64,000 bases of DNA from Trissonchulus latispiculum (taxonomy: Eukaryota > Nematoda > Enoplea > Enoplida > Ironidae). The DNA lies in assembly GCA_030248195.1 (NCBI GenBank), contig JASAND010008357.1:1-64000 (forward strand), given 5' to 3'. The translations under genes and the position numbers were made by a program. Position 1 is the stretch's first letter. Every line of letters starts with the position of its first letter. Shown here one piece after another: positions 40,735 through 53,014 of the stretch. The notes below the pieces were generated by a model. That model made no database searches. It worked only from the letters and a program-made list of their open reading frames with translations, and was not told the origin of the DNA.

Positions 40735-43700
40735 ATGCTAATACAAATAATTGCATTCGCGGCAATAACGATTCTAATTTTCCGACTACTCCAGCGAAAC
40801 TTTTTTCCCACCAATTTGGACAAAGTTCTACAATTGCCAGGACCACCATCTCTTCCATTAATTGGTTCGGCACATGTCATTTTAGGACTTGATATCTTGG
40901 GTATGTCTACAAATTTTAAATTTCCAATACTTTGAAAAACAAGCACATTTCAGAATACAAAACCTTTCCTTTCAAATCTTTATATTATAGTCTAGCAAAC
41001 TTAAACTGGACCAAAAGAGTGAATTTTGTGGAGAGTTTATTATTCAAGTTAGGTATGACAATGTATATATTTTCTGAAAGCTCAGAAATCAGAGATTTCA
41101 AAAATTTTAAAAATTTTTTAAAATTTTAAAATTTAAGATTTCATAAATTATAAAAACAGTAGGACAAGAAATAATAAGCGGAATGTAGTCGAGTTTGGTA
41201 TCAAATTAAAGGTCTCGTTCAGGACAACACGAATATGTATAAATTAAGTGGATTTAGGGCGGCACGTGGTTCCAGCGGGCCCATATCCCGAAAAACAAAA
41301 GTTGCTCCGATCGCTACAAACGTGGGCTCATTTGAAAGCTCTCATCGAGCTGAGTGAAAGTTATAATTGGATCATCGCTCAAAAATGCTGTCTGCGAAAG
41401 TTATCCCTCTTTAAACACGAAAAATGGGTAGTTTTAACACTTTTGGAGGGTTTATTCCAGGCTAGCGAAAGCTGTGAGCTGAATCAAGTCAAGCCAGAGC
41501 GCCACAAGTTGCGTCTCATCATTATACAAAACTACTGAAAATTGCAGCTTTGAATCTTCATCCATACGATAAGCTAATTTAAACAAACTTCAAAGGAGCC
41601 GCCGTGTCGGTTCCTTTGAAGTTTGTTTAAACTAGCTTATCTTACGCAAGCGCAAAGATCGAAAGCGGTCATTTTCAGTATTTTTGTATGATGATGAGAC
41701 GCAAAATGTGGCGCACTGGCTTGACTTGATTCAGCTCACAGCTTTCGCTAGCCTGGATTAAACCCTCTAAAAGTGTTAAAACTACCCATTTTTGGAGTTT
41801 AAAGAGGAATAACTTTCGCAGACAGCATTTTTGAGCGATGACCCAATTATAACTTTCACTCAGCTCGATGAGAGCTTTCAAATGAGCCCACGTTTGTAGC
41901 GATCGGATCAACTTTTGTTTTTCGGGATATGGGCCCGCTGGAACCACGTGCCGCCCTAAATCCACTTAATTTATACAGGTTCGTGTTGTCGTGAACGAGA
42001 CATTTAATTTGATACCAAACTCGACTACTTTTCGCTTATTATTTCTTTTCCTACTGTTGTTAAAATTTATGAAATTTTAAATTTCAAAATTTTAAAATTT
42101 TTTAAAATTTTTGAAATCTCTGATCTCTGAGCTTTCAGAAAATATATACATTGTCATACCTAACTTGAATAATAAACTCTCCACAAAATTCACTCTCCTG
42201 GTCCAGTTTAAGTTTGCTAGACTATAGCACAAACCCATTTTAATTGATGCTTGTTTAAATAAATTGTAATGATAATATATATGATATATAGTAATAGCGG
42301 TAACTTAAAACAGGAATGATGATAATAAGTAGCCTGATATATTTTAGCTGTTATTTCAGTATGTGCTGTAATCAAATACGGTTCTTTTGTTGTTTAGCAT
42401 ATACAAAGAAATATTTAGAATGGAATTTAAGGTTTGGCTCTCCCATGCGAATACAACTGTTCAATTATGTTTGGGTTTCGATTTCAAGGCCAGACCATTT
42501 TGAGGTATTGTTTTGTTTGCTACGCATACCGTGACCATTGTTTTATCCATGCTCGAGCACGTAAACCGCTTAGGACTTTCTTTAGTCATTTCTACAGGTA
42601 TACTTTGGCTTACTATAGATAAAAATCTATGGAGTTACATCCCCTCACTGGCATTCCTTGCCACTGTGGCGTTACACGTTTGAGCTTGAGTCAATTAGCT
42701 GAGTTTCGTCTCCGAGCGAAACGTGTAACTTCCAGCGTTCTGAGTCTTCGTCTCTCATGTTGTGTCATTTTCTCGAAACGTTACTGCTTTCAGCTTGGTT
42801 CCGTTGTTGGACAAAGACGCATGAAAATAGCTTTTGCCTGATACGCATCTATTGCAAAACATATGAATCATAACATAAAGCGTTAACGAAGCTTCTCCAG
42901 CTTTCACATTAACTTTGAAATTTAGGAACCTTCCGTTTCCCTCAATTCTGCGAAGTTAAGTAAAGAAATTCGGTGATTTTCAATAAAAGCTTAGAGAAAG
43001 ACGGAAAATATCTGCGAATTGAGGAATTTTAAATGTTAATAAGGAGTAGCATTTCTGACAGGAATTTTGGGTATACAATTAATTAGCTAGGTCGAGCTTA
43101 CTTTTGCTCAACGAGCTCACCAGCCCATTCCGGCTAGAAAGTGTAAGTTTGCAAACTGGCTCAACCACCAAATATGATGCTAATATTATATTTTGTGCAG
43201 CTGGATGACTGGCAACCTAAACTTGGTCTTAATTTTTCAGGATATGCTTAAAAATACAGAAAATATTACGAAAAGCAACGATTACGAGTTCATTGAGCCT
43301 TGGCTTGGCAGAGGTCTTCTGATAAGGTAAGTGTCCAAATTCCTACTCCGAATAAAGTTTCTGGAGTCAAATGATTGCTTGTGATGTAACACCGAACTCA
43401 CAGAGTAATTAGTATCAAACACATCCTATGTCTACTCAAATTAGAAAGTGATATACGTCTAGGCGATTTTTGTTTTTGCGAAACACCATAATGTGAAAGC
43501 CTTGCAACTATAGTGCGTAATCCGTTTTAATCGCTTTTCGACTGGAAATTACGCTTTTTTGATAAATTAACAATTTTCTGACATCACAGTAACTTTGTTT
43601 GCTATGTTGGCTTGATACGAATTGAGGAAATAGAGCCAAACCGAGGCTAAATGCCAAGTGTCGCACATCGTCCAAATGTCTTATTATGAAAACTATGACG

Positions 43701-46700
43701 ATTGTTTGAGTTTTAGCACCGACGCCAAATGGCATCGTCGTAGAAAATTGTTGACACCAACGTTTCATTTTCAAATTCTGCGAGATTTCTTTCCCATTTT
43801 CAATGAACACACTGCAAAACTGGTTGACTACCTGCGAGAGCAGTCATCGGAGGGAAAGCCAATCAACGTGACGCCGCCGTTAACCAGATCTGCCCTGGAT
43901 ATCATATGCGGTACGGTAGTTGAAATAAAGGTGCAGTATATTCCAAATAATATAATCATAATTTATCAGTGATTTTATTATTAATACAACTATAGTGTTG
44001 TATAGATGCAGTATCGATCCACTAAATCTACTCCCGTTTCTTTGTTATCTTTTCGTAGAGACCGCCATGGGCATTCAGTTGAATTCATTATATGAAGAAT
44101 CAGCTTATGCAACTGCCATTCAACGGTACCCGTTGTACTGTTTATTGTTTTTCTTATATATAGCAAACAGTTGCTCTGGGGGTGGATTTTATGGGAGGGA
44201 TTTTGGTTTTTGGTCCAAAAAACGAAAACACTTGTTAAGGCTGTGCGACACCTCTTGGGAAGAAAAGCTGCAATTCTGGGTATAAGAGAAGATAAAAGCA
44301 CACCGCAGAAACACGTATTATAGCGGCGCTGCTTTCTTCGCAGATTGTCATTCTGTAATAGGGCCGTTTCACTTTGTAACATTTTTTCTGGTTTGTAAGT
44401 AACATTTTATCTGGTTTATAAGCACTGCCAAGTGCCAGCTGCAACTGGCCTCAGAATAAAATAATAAAAAATCATTAAACAACAGATGCAGGTGGATATT
44501 CCGAATTTTCAGCCCCCTAACATTAACAGTTTGTAAAGTTTGTAAAGTATGTAAAGTCTGAAGTTAATGAAGACAAAGTTTCGCAGATTTTTGCTAAGAC
44601 TTTCTTACGTAATTACTTAATCAATTGAACACATCCATTTAACCCGGAACTTTCTCTGACAACTTTAATCCCACCAAAAAGCAAAGTGTAGGCTTAGACC
44701 CATTAAGACAACTCTGGAAGAAATTACATAGAAGTTTGAACGAGTTGCTGTTTTGAAATGACTGAAGTTTAGTAAACAAACTAATACTATTTCGAAAGTA
44801 AAGCAAGATTCTACAACAAACCTGCACGGATTACGAAATGTTCACAATACATAGCATGCGGAGCAGATAAATACATAACATACCGTATCATTGCTCGAAA
44901 TATGTCTTGTTACAATTTGAAATTCCCTCATCTTCCGTTAATGCCTAAATTTAAACTTCAAATTTATGGCTTTTATTGCTGATTTAAGAGCTCGGTATTA
45001 GTCGTATGCACAGCACAAATCTGATGGTTTCTGTTTTCGAGGTAATTAAGAGTTCAACGGATATTAGTACATGATGTTTTAGATACGGATCCCTGCAATT
45101 TCACAGGACGACTCAAATCTGGATGTATCCTGATATTGTATTCAACATGCTGCCTGGTGGTAAAGAGTGTGCCAAACATTTGCAGACGCTACACTCCTTC
45201 ACTAGAAAGGTATACTTTAATGTAAATGATTTATATACATTAAAGTTTAGTTTCATAGGATGCAGAGTGAAGCTGTATGAACAAATCGTCAAGTTTCTTG
45301 AGTGTTGTTGCTGTAGCCTTAACTCTGTCAAACCACCGACTGATTGCTCGTAGCTGCATAGCATCAAGAGTACATAATAACTAAGAGTGTGACAAGCGTC
45401 TGACAAGTGACTCTTAGTTATCAAGCAAAAAACATCATCTGCACAATAACGGCTGACCCCCCCCCACAACTGAGTATGTGCACTTCAAAGAAATTTGCAC
45501 GCTATGCCTACGTTCTAAAGCTAGCAGCAGACGCACATTGAACCAACTGCCTAGTTGTGTTTCTGAGCTTTATAACGTAGGCATAGCGTGCAAATTTCTT
45601 TGAAGTGCACATACTCAGTTGTGGGGGGGCGGCCGTTATTGTGCAGATGATGTTTTTTGCTTGATAACTAAGAGTCACTTGTAAGACGCTTGTCACACTC
45701 TTAGTTATTATGTACTCTTGATAGCATCAAGAGTACGTGATCGTATGAATAGCTAAAGTCTGACACAAAAGGTGTGTACAAAATCTGTAAGGCTTCCAGT
45801 GAACTAAATATACATCGTAACCCCATAAAACCACATATCTTCGGAATCCTTGCAGCGTGATGAACATTTTTGCAAAACTTAAAAATTTTTTGAAATTTCA
45901 AAAATTTTAAAATATCGATTTTTCGGGGAATTTTTTCGGACCGTTCAAGCTACTTAGCTTATTCTTTTAGAAAAGTTTTCCCATCCGAAGATGCATCGAT
46001 TGACACAAGAACGAAACAATCGGTTGAGAAATAAGCATTTTATTCCAAAAATTCGTTTTTCCATTTTCTTTGACGTTTGCCGCTTTTTGCAACTTTCACT
46101 GGTTATTACTCGCCACTCGCTCAACGGAAAATTGTTTCGATTAGATTTTCAGGACCGCCTAGGCGTCCGCTTTTATCTGATATATGTGGTATTTCAAATT
46201 TTGAATGTAGATTTTTTGAAAAATACCACTTTTTGACCAAAATTTTCGGCAAAGCAGATTTAGCAAAAGTGAGCTAAAATAACATAATCATAAAGTTCAA
46301 GCTGAGTTGAATCTAACGTTATTAAGGTTTTGTTGCTACGACTTATATTGCGCCAGCAATGAATTTTTAAACAATATCCCTTATTTCAGCTGGTTTTTGG
46401 CTTTCTTTGATGGTGCCGCCGTAATTTGACTGAAGCAGTGTAAACCTAACAAAACCTTTATTGTCATTGTCATTGGATTCAGCTCAGCTTGAACTTTATG
46501 GTTATGTTAGTTTTACTCACTTTTTCTAAATCTGCTTTGCCGAAATTTTTGGTCAAAAAACAAACGGTCCGAAAAAATTCCCCGAAAAATTGATATTTTA
46601 AAATTTTTGAAATTTAAAAAATTTTAAATTTTATAAAAATGTTTGCCTCGCTGCAGGGATTCTGAAAATACATGGTTTTATGGGGTTACAACGTATATTT

Positions 46701-49700
46701 AGTTCACTGGAGGCCTTACAGATTTTGAACACACATTTTTGTGTCAGACTTTAAGGAGAGTTCTCGCGCTACAACATTTTACACACCATAACATGTTCTG
46801 ACTTATAATTCATTACGTTGCAAGATCAGATCTTAGCTAAACTCAACCAATTTGCTATATCTTCAATTTTGGACTCCCGCACTTTGCACAAATATGTTCT
46901 AGAATCAATTCTAGGCTGAATTCAAACTGCTCACATCATCCCACGACTAACGGACCGCATTCAGAAGTAATCGAATGGTGGATTGTGGTTGTTGGTCTCA
47001 GTTATTCGCTGAATGAATTTTGTCGACTAAACTCTGTGAAGACTAGCTATATCGAAAAACTTTCTATAGTTGCATTCAGACATGTGCAGGAGGGGAAGTT
47101 CGGGGGGGGGGGGGGGGGGGGGGGCGCGGCCAAACCGGATTTTTCCGGTTTTTTACCGGAAAAATCCGGATTCTGGGGGGGGGTGAGGGGCCCCTCTGGG
47201 GGGGGGGGCCGGGTTTTCCCCCCACCCCCACCACTTTACGTATGGTTGCATTTGATGGAAGTAACAGGTTTCGATTTTTCCAACTATATGCGACTCAAAA
47301 CCAAATTCTGATGCTATCTGAAAAATAAGATGTCTCCTTTCTAGGTGATTGCTGAACGTAAAGATTATGCCTCGGATACTGATTTCAGCGAAGGTCACCA
47401 GAAAAGACGTTTAGCCTTTCTAGATTTACTTTTGGAAATGCAGAAGAAAGGCGAAATTGATGACGCAGGAATTCGAGAGGAAGTTGACACATTCATGTTT
47501 GAGGTACACTCTACAATATCAAAAGACCATTAGCATGGTGTCAGTAGAGTAGCAGTAGAATAGTGTCACTGCAGAAAAAATCGATCCTTAGGTGGACAGT
47601 TCGAATCCACAACCTTCGGTTTATCACGCCGTCGCTCTGAATTGAACTATACTGACAGACAAAAGCGAACCAAAATTAAGTTTCCATTTGTTTTCAAACT
47701 ATAGTGATAGAATTTGAATCGTTTTTGAATAGGCAAACAGAAAAAAACTAGAATCAGGATTTCTAGTTCTTTAGTTTTTATCATTCCATATTTTTAAATA
47801 TCATCTTAGCAAACGTGGTAAGACGTTTCAAGAGAAATTAATACAAACAGACACGGAACAGATACAAAAGCCGTGATATTTAATTTTTGTGTATTGCAGG
47901 GTCATGATACGACGTCTTCAGGTATGATGTGGGCCCTCTGGTGTATAGGAGCTCACCCAGAGGTCCAAGAAAAATTGCAAGAAGAAATTGATTCAGTCTT
48001 AGGTAAACAGACTGAGCTACGCTAACAGAAATAGTAAAGACTTAATGACAGACACCAGGATTAAAATAAAAACTATGTACTTAAGAATCTGAAGGATGTA
48101 TTTAAATGATTTTGACAAATGTTTAAATGTTACAGGTGCCTATGATCCGACCGCATTCGTATCCTATGAGAAGATTGGTCAGCTTAAGTATTTGGAGTGT
48201 GTCGTAAAGGTATGGTTTTAGTTCAATGCCTTTCATGAAGAGCAATTTAATTGCGGTTTAATTCAATTTAATTTAATTTAATGTCTATTTTGTTTTGTCC
48301 CACTTTCGCTAGTTGTTTATCGTGTTTTACCGATACCATAACGGGTTATTTATTTATATATTTGTTTATTTATTTGTTTGTTTGCTTATTTATTTAATAT
48401 TTATCATTTGTTAAGACAGTAGTGCCGCATAACGAGGCTTATATTTCAGGAGTCTCAGCGTTTGCTTCCGTCAGTGCCCTTGGTATTTCGGCGTATCACA
48501 AAAACCATGACCATAGGTTTGTACCATTCGTCTTGTTTGGTTAAAACAATAGCGTGCTTTAACTTTAACAAAGTTACTGATTCATTAATATTGTATTGAT
48601 TATTGTCAGCGAATATCTACATATTATAGCAGCAACGTTCTAATATTATAATATTGCAATCAGAACAGTCTATTCAAATATTAGAAACACGAAGATTAAC
48701 TATTTTATGTCAAAAACATGTTTTGGTCCGGTTATTTGGAGATTGAGGCTGACTATCGCTTGTTTAGCTACTCACATGGCCTATTCTTGTAAACAATTCA
48801 ATGGTGTCAACACCAAGAGTACATAACATATAATGTACTGACACAGTCTTCAGGCTATTATGAGCTGGTGAGCCATAGCCATAGCCTGCTCGCCAACTGC
48901 ACGGCACACAGTTGAGTACCGTGCAAACGATACAAGGGTCCACCTTTGGTATTAACAGCTGCACACTTGGTCTAAAGATCGAATTTCATGCTGCTTTTAA
49001 AACAACATTTTCCATACTCTTTCGAGCTTCAGCTCATAAACATACAGCGAATCAGCATACGCGGATGCGTTTGCATTTAGTGTAATTGTCCTGTTAGGGC
49101 GCAGAATACACGGCTCAACATATGATATCAGAGAGCCGTTCAGCTTCAATAATGCTTGTAGTAATGCTTAACATACTGTATATGCTCTAAGTCTCCGCTC
49201 AGACAGTGTTTGCTAATCTGTATGATCCGATGAAATTTTTTCAAGAAAAAGTTAAACTGAGATGGCGGGGTAAAGTTAAACTAGACCCTTTTAAAACGAA
49301 TAAAGTGTTGTAAACATTAACTATAATTAACTATGATAACGTAGGATGATTGATTAGTAATTGTTGAACTGTCTGATTAATAATACTCAGTTTCTGATTC
49401 AGGTGAGCACACAATTCCTCCTGATGTGGCCGTCGGGATATTTATTTGGGGACTTCATCGACAGCCTGACCTGTATCCGGATCCATTGAAGTTTGATCCT
49501 TCTCGCTTTTATCCAGAAAACTCAGAGAAAAGGCATCCTTTTGCATTCGTTCCCTTTTCTGCAGGCCTTAGAAACTGCATAGGTAATCTCGGCGGTTGGC
49601 ACTTGGCAGTTTTACATTACACGCTAAAATTAACGGGGTACTCTGCTTGGGGAGAATCTAAGCTTGCTTATTCAGCACATGTGTGTACAAAATTGACCTA

Positions 49701-50077
49701 ATGATTGAACCAAATGCGTTTGAAACTATTTGCCATATAGGAGCGGTATGTGATTGTGATCTGAAAGTGAGGGTTTATCATACTCATATCAGGATGATTC
49801 TTGATAGGGGGAAGCATGTTTTCCGTAACAACAGTAACAACAAGTTAGAAAGCACAAAGTTCGAAATGAGAGGTACGGTAAAATGAATTCAGTGACAGAA
49901 ATTGTTGTAGTCTGTTTAGGTCAGAAATTTGCCATCTTCGAAATGAAAGTAACCCTTTGTCATATTCTGAAGAATTTTATCATCAAATCAACTCAAACGT
50001 TGGATGAACTGGACCCGGTGTTTGAACTGGTTCTGCGACCTGCTAACGGAATATGGCTTAAACTCAGTCCAAGATAA
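40735..50077 (+). CDS. CYP4-like: CYP4-clan cytochrome P450 (complete, 12 exons, 495 aa)
   Basis: This is a haem-thiolate monooxygenase anchored in the ER membrane; the CYP4 clan oxidises fatty acids and related lipids. Exons: 40735-40900, 42398-42504, 43241-43326, 43717-43910, 44059-44125, 45083-45209, 47345-47503, 47900-48002, 48136-48209, 48450-48516, 49403-49582, 49920-50077. All phases match and the total is 1,488 bp including TAA. Landmarks are an N-terminal membrane helix, the hinge [12 protein letters not shown], helix [15 protein letters not shown], helix [11 protein letters not shown] (with the CYP4 Glu that can bind haem covalently), ESQR for ExxR, and the haem loop [11 protein letters not shown]. 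The [15 protein letters not shown] stretch is also typical. The start ATG at 40735 opens directly on the membrane helix. A TTTTTAG acceptor at about 40708 suggests a spliced 5' UTR. The gene looks intact although its introns contain large fold-back elements. The substrate cannot be inferred. Confidence 0.93.
40988..42224. mobile_element. 1.24 kb near-perfect palindrome in P450 intron 1
   Basis: Two arms of about 615 bp meet near 41604 around CCGCCGTGTCGG. The outer ends are TAGTCTAGCAAACTTAAACT and its reverse complement, with TA outside each as a likely target duplication. Arm identity looks above 90%. Matching 96-codon open frames occur in both arms (41248-41538 on + and 41675-41965 on -), but they are simply images of each other. 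This is a fold-back transposon, possibly of the Tc1/mariner type, and it can extrude as a very long hairpin. Confidence 0.85.
45363..45722. mobile_element. 360 bp fold-back MITE, ATCAAGAGTACATAAT family
   Basis: The ends ATCAAGAGTACATAATAAC and GTTATTATGTACTCTTGAT pair, and nearly the whole length folds back (arms about 160 bp). Each arm contains a smaller inverted block around TGACAAGCG and CACTTG. ATAGC occurs at 45358-45362 and 45721-45725, consistent with a short target duplication. Another copy of the end sequence (ATCAAGAGTACGTGATC) starts directly afterwards at 45725. It lies in P450 intron 6. Confidence 0.75.
45754..46752. mobile_element. 1 kb fold-back element, TAAAGTCTGACAC ends
   Basis: The ends TAAAGTCTGACACAAAA and its reverse complement (to 46752) pair. 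So do long subterminal blocks: 45785-45935 against 46580-46720, and the inner part 46225-46330 against 46440-46560. The left arm has an extra segment of about 270 bp (45950-46220) without a partner, probably a secondary insertion. No coding is seen. It abuts the preceding MITE within the same P450 intron. Confidence 0.7.
47100..47235. repeat. G-run and GC-rich hairpins in P450 intron 6
   Basis: A homopolymer of about 22 G starts at 47102. It is followed by self-complementary boxes (CCGGATTTTTCCGG..., GGGGCCCC) and further G- and C-runs up to 47232. Such tracts are prone to sequencing and assembly error. The next exon starts at 47345. Confidence 0.7.
47589..47655 (-). tRNA. tRNA-like pseudogene or SINE head
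   Basis: Read on minus, AGTTCAATTCAGAGCG resembles a D-arm with box A. GTGGATTCGAACTG...TCCAC resembles a T-arm with box B, with two extra loop bases. The anticodon arm is imperfect; a GAT-like (Ile) reading of its loop is possible. Because of the mismatches I regard it as a tRNA-derived repeat or pseudogene rather than an active tRNA. Confidence 0.35.
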
Positions 50078-51266
50078 CATTCATAAACTCAAAATAGTAC
50101 ATATATAAAATTCAATTAATTTAGTTGTAGCAGTCGTAAAGGGGTCCATTTGTGGATCAATTTCTGAGACCTTCTCCAATGTAGCTCATTCTTATTTTTC
50201 CCTTTGAAGTTAAAGTCGGATCTGCTGCAGTTATTGACCGATTTCTGCTCAAAGCAAAGATGTTAATACACGAAACTCAGCTTGTATTAAACATGGGAAA
50301 CTAAAGAAGATTTAATTTTTGTCTATAGTTACTAAAAATCTCGAAACTGGGAAAGTGGTCTGGCATTGCTTGTATGGTCAGAAGAGCACAGACAATTATG
50401 TATGTATGTAACAATGTATGCAGGTTTGTCTGTGATTTGTTAGATCTAAAATTTTGATTCATGCTGACCTAAAAAATTTTTAGTTACTTTTGGAAGATTT
50501 TAAGGGTTACCTAAGTTTTATGGATATGAATTTTAATTCAACAAACTTTAATTAAAATTTAAAGCTCTAGCAAAGGTAAAGCAAATATTTTACATCCTAC
50601 AAATCACAGTCCATATATGGCTCTTTCACCAAACGATGTCGAACAACTTTGCAAAGTTTCGAGATTTTTGCTCATTGCATGAAAGTGTGTTATGATACTA
50701 CTTATTACTGTGGTTTATTATAAGAAGAACATATATCGACCAATTTCAAAATGTTGCTTGTTTTCATGGCTTTAATTGGCTCTAATCATAACAAAGTAGA
50801 ACATTCTTCAGCCCCCTAGGCTCTGCCTCTGCTTTGCGGTAAATTTACTTAACAACCCTAAAAGATCTGACCTGAATTTTCAAAACTCGATAAAAAGGCT
50901 CAGTTTGACCTGTAATACGTGTGAAAATGGGAACAATTGGAGAAGGTAGAGAAATGGTCCCAAAAGATTCTCTCCGTAACTGTAGCATTTGTGATCTCTA
51001 ACGTAAGTTAGATCTAGATTGAGAGCTTGTAGTAAGTATAGAACAGTTTAAACTCTATGCAGTAATGAATGTTATAACAGCCTCAATAAAAAGTTTAAAA
51101 CATATAAATGGCAACTTCAAGCTGAAAGTCAAAGTCAAATGTCAACGCCAAAAAATTTTCATTGTTACTCTGCTTCGTATTTACAGTGACTGCCCAACAA
51201 ACGCAGGTGTGAAAGGTTTTATCACCTGAATTAATAAATGTTCCAAGATTAATTAATGAGTTCCAA
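50078..51266. other. Spacer between convergent P450 and GPCR genes
   Basis: AT-rich. No TIRs, coding segments or RNA genes recognised. It must contain the 3' ends of both genes. An ATTTATTAATTAAT stretch near 51233-51256 could supply a minus-strand polyadenylation signal for the receptor gene. Confidence 0.5.
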
Positions 51267-52430
51267 CTAATTAATGATGTCGGCGGCTTTATTCCAACTG
51301 ACAGACGATCCTGTGCTAGACATAAATCTTGAGGATCGCGGAAGGCCGGTGCTCACCGTCCGTCGACAAGTTCTTCGATTCACCGGGATGCCCTTATTTT
51401 GTCGACGAGAGCAGGTCAAACTAACCAGCAACTGTTTACGATACTGAACCGAAAATAAGCACTGCATCAGAAAGGTCAACGTTGAATTTAGCACTAGCAT
51501 GATGTTACCGATGTTGATTATGATCTGTCGCGACTGACTGCTCATAAAGTGGGCCATATCGTTCCTATAGTACATCACTAGATGAATGGTTTCCAGGGTA
51601 GCCGAGGGCAGATTACAGATCAGAAAAGCCGTCATGGATCCCAGGCACATGGCCATCGCTTTCTGATGTCGAGGAATCAGTAGTCTTGCCTTGGCGTTTC
51701 TGCGCCCACCCGGATTGGATGCGGTTTTGGCGACGATTCGGCGGCGAGTTGAGATGGACTTTCGATGCACTCTGGCCACTACCTTATACCGTATCAGTAG
51801 GCAGAAGTAGACAATGATGATGAGACTGATCAGCATTGTCTCGAAGACTACCGTAACCACGTATCGCATCGTTTCAATCCACTGTACCCTGGCCACCCGC
51901 ACACAATAAACATGGATATGTGGAAGTGAGTCGTCCCGGACCACCGTATTTTGGGCAGTCAACGGTCCCAGTACAAAACCGACGGTGGCGTAAATGATGG
52001 CAACGACCAGATAGCCCATGTATGCTCGAGTTTGCAGCGATTCAAAGGGGAACAGCAGCGCCCGCAGCGGTTCAATTCCCAGACAGACTATGATCAAATT
52101 ACCCGCAAATAGGAATAAATTGATAAAATACTGTTCCATATGAGCATGATAGAATACAGTTAGGTAGGAGTAAACATTAACGTAACCGGATTTCCGCAGA
52201 AGGGCCGGGACAAGAAACGGTATGCTTCCAATGTAGGTAATACTTAATGCCTTCAGATAGATAGTATAGTTTAGTCCTTTGATACGCCGACCATGGAGAA
52301 CGATTAAATTCAGAATCTGTAGAATCATTCCGACTACCATTTCGCATGGCAAGAGAAATTCGTTGGTTGCCATGTCCAGAATGGGAGGATAAGTAAAGTT
52401 TCGGCCGCAGTAGCCGGTAAACAATTCCAT
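51267..52430 (-). CDS. Rhodopsin-class GPCR, peptide-receptor-like (single exon, 387 aa)
   Basis: An uninterrupted ATG-to-TAG frame with seven hydrophobic segments. Approximate residues: 26-47, 58-80, 96-124, 137-160, 188-216, 260-288 and 300-328. N-terminal NFT at 11-13 is a glycosylation sequon. The TM7 region reads LNSTLTFLMQCLFSVQYRKQ, a pattern common in FMRFamide-type and other invertebrate peptide receptors, where N-P-x-x-Y is relaxed. The third intracellular loop is basic (RRRIVAKTASNPGGRRNAKA) and the tail is Ser/Arg-rich. Departures from class A are E-P-L in place of D/E-R-Y after TM3 (CLGIEPLRALLFPF), no Cys at the top of TM3 although ECL2 has one (HVYCVRV), and NS for NP in TM7. 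It convergently faces the P450 gene. The ligand is unknown. Confidence 0.85.
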   Translation of the reverse strand: MELFTGYCGRNFTYPPILDMATNEFLLPCEMVVGMILQILNLIVLHGRRIKGLNYTIYLKALSITYIGSIPFLVPALLRKSGYVNVYSYLTVFYHAHMEQYFINLFLFAGNLIIVCLGIEPLRALLFPFESLQTRAYMGYLVVAIIYATVGFVLGPLTAQNTVVRDDSLPHIHVYCVRVARVQWIETMRYVVTVVFETMLISLIIIVYFCLLIRYKVVARVHRKSISTRRRIVAKTASNPGGRRNAKARLLIPRHQKAMAMCLGSMTAFLICNLPSATLETIHLVMYYRNDMAHFMSSQSRQIIINIGNIMLVLNSTLTFLMQCLFSVQYRKQLLVSLTCSRRQNKGIPVNRRTCRRTVSTGLPRSSRFMSSTGSSVSWNKAADIIN

Positions 52431-53014
52431 AATCAGAACAAGATTTTATATTGCCTAAAATAATTTAGTCGACAAAACTAAGAGTATGAAGACAATTCGG
52501 TCATTATATCACTCACTACCAAGTCAAAAAGTGAAATCACTACTGAGCTGGCACTACTCCTCGGGGGGGGGGTGGTTCCTCTCCCCGAAATTGTGGATCA
52601 ACGATATTTTCTCCTGCAATATGTAAACTCCTATTTTTCAAAAAACTTTTGCGTCTTCCGCACGAATTTAGTCCAATTTACCATCATAAACACGTTTGCA
52701 ACGCCAAAAACTAGTTAAAAAGACCATAGTTGATTTGGTTTGGCCAGTGTGTGAATAATTTGCTTGCATGAAAACGTACTGAGCTTCAGTTTTTTCTGTG
52801 TTTTAAAGAATGCTTTGTAAAAATTGACCAGATCCAAATTTTGGCATTTCCTCCCCCAAAACGTTTTTCTGTCTACGCTAGCGCTACTCCTTGCCCGTGA
52901 AGCGGAGAATGGAACAGAAAAACATAACTGTTTTCGAGTTGTAGTTAAGCACAAAACGGTTATTACGGTTTATGTCATATGAGCACTCTCTGACAAGTCA
53001 GGTCAATTAAAAAG
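52431..53014. other. Upstream of the GPCR gene
   Basis: Probably contains the receptor promoter on the minus strand, but I see no convincing TATA box or initiator. A G-run at 52564-52573 is the only notable feature. No other gene is seen. Confidence 0.4.

Noticed and set aside
41248..41965. Matching 96-codon frames on opposite strands as two genes
   Set aside because: They are mirror images in the arms of a palindromic transposon; openness in both arms follows from the high arm identity. No domain is recognisable.
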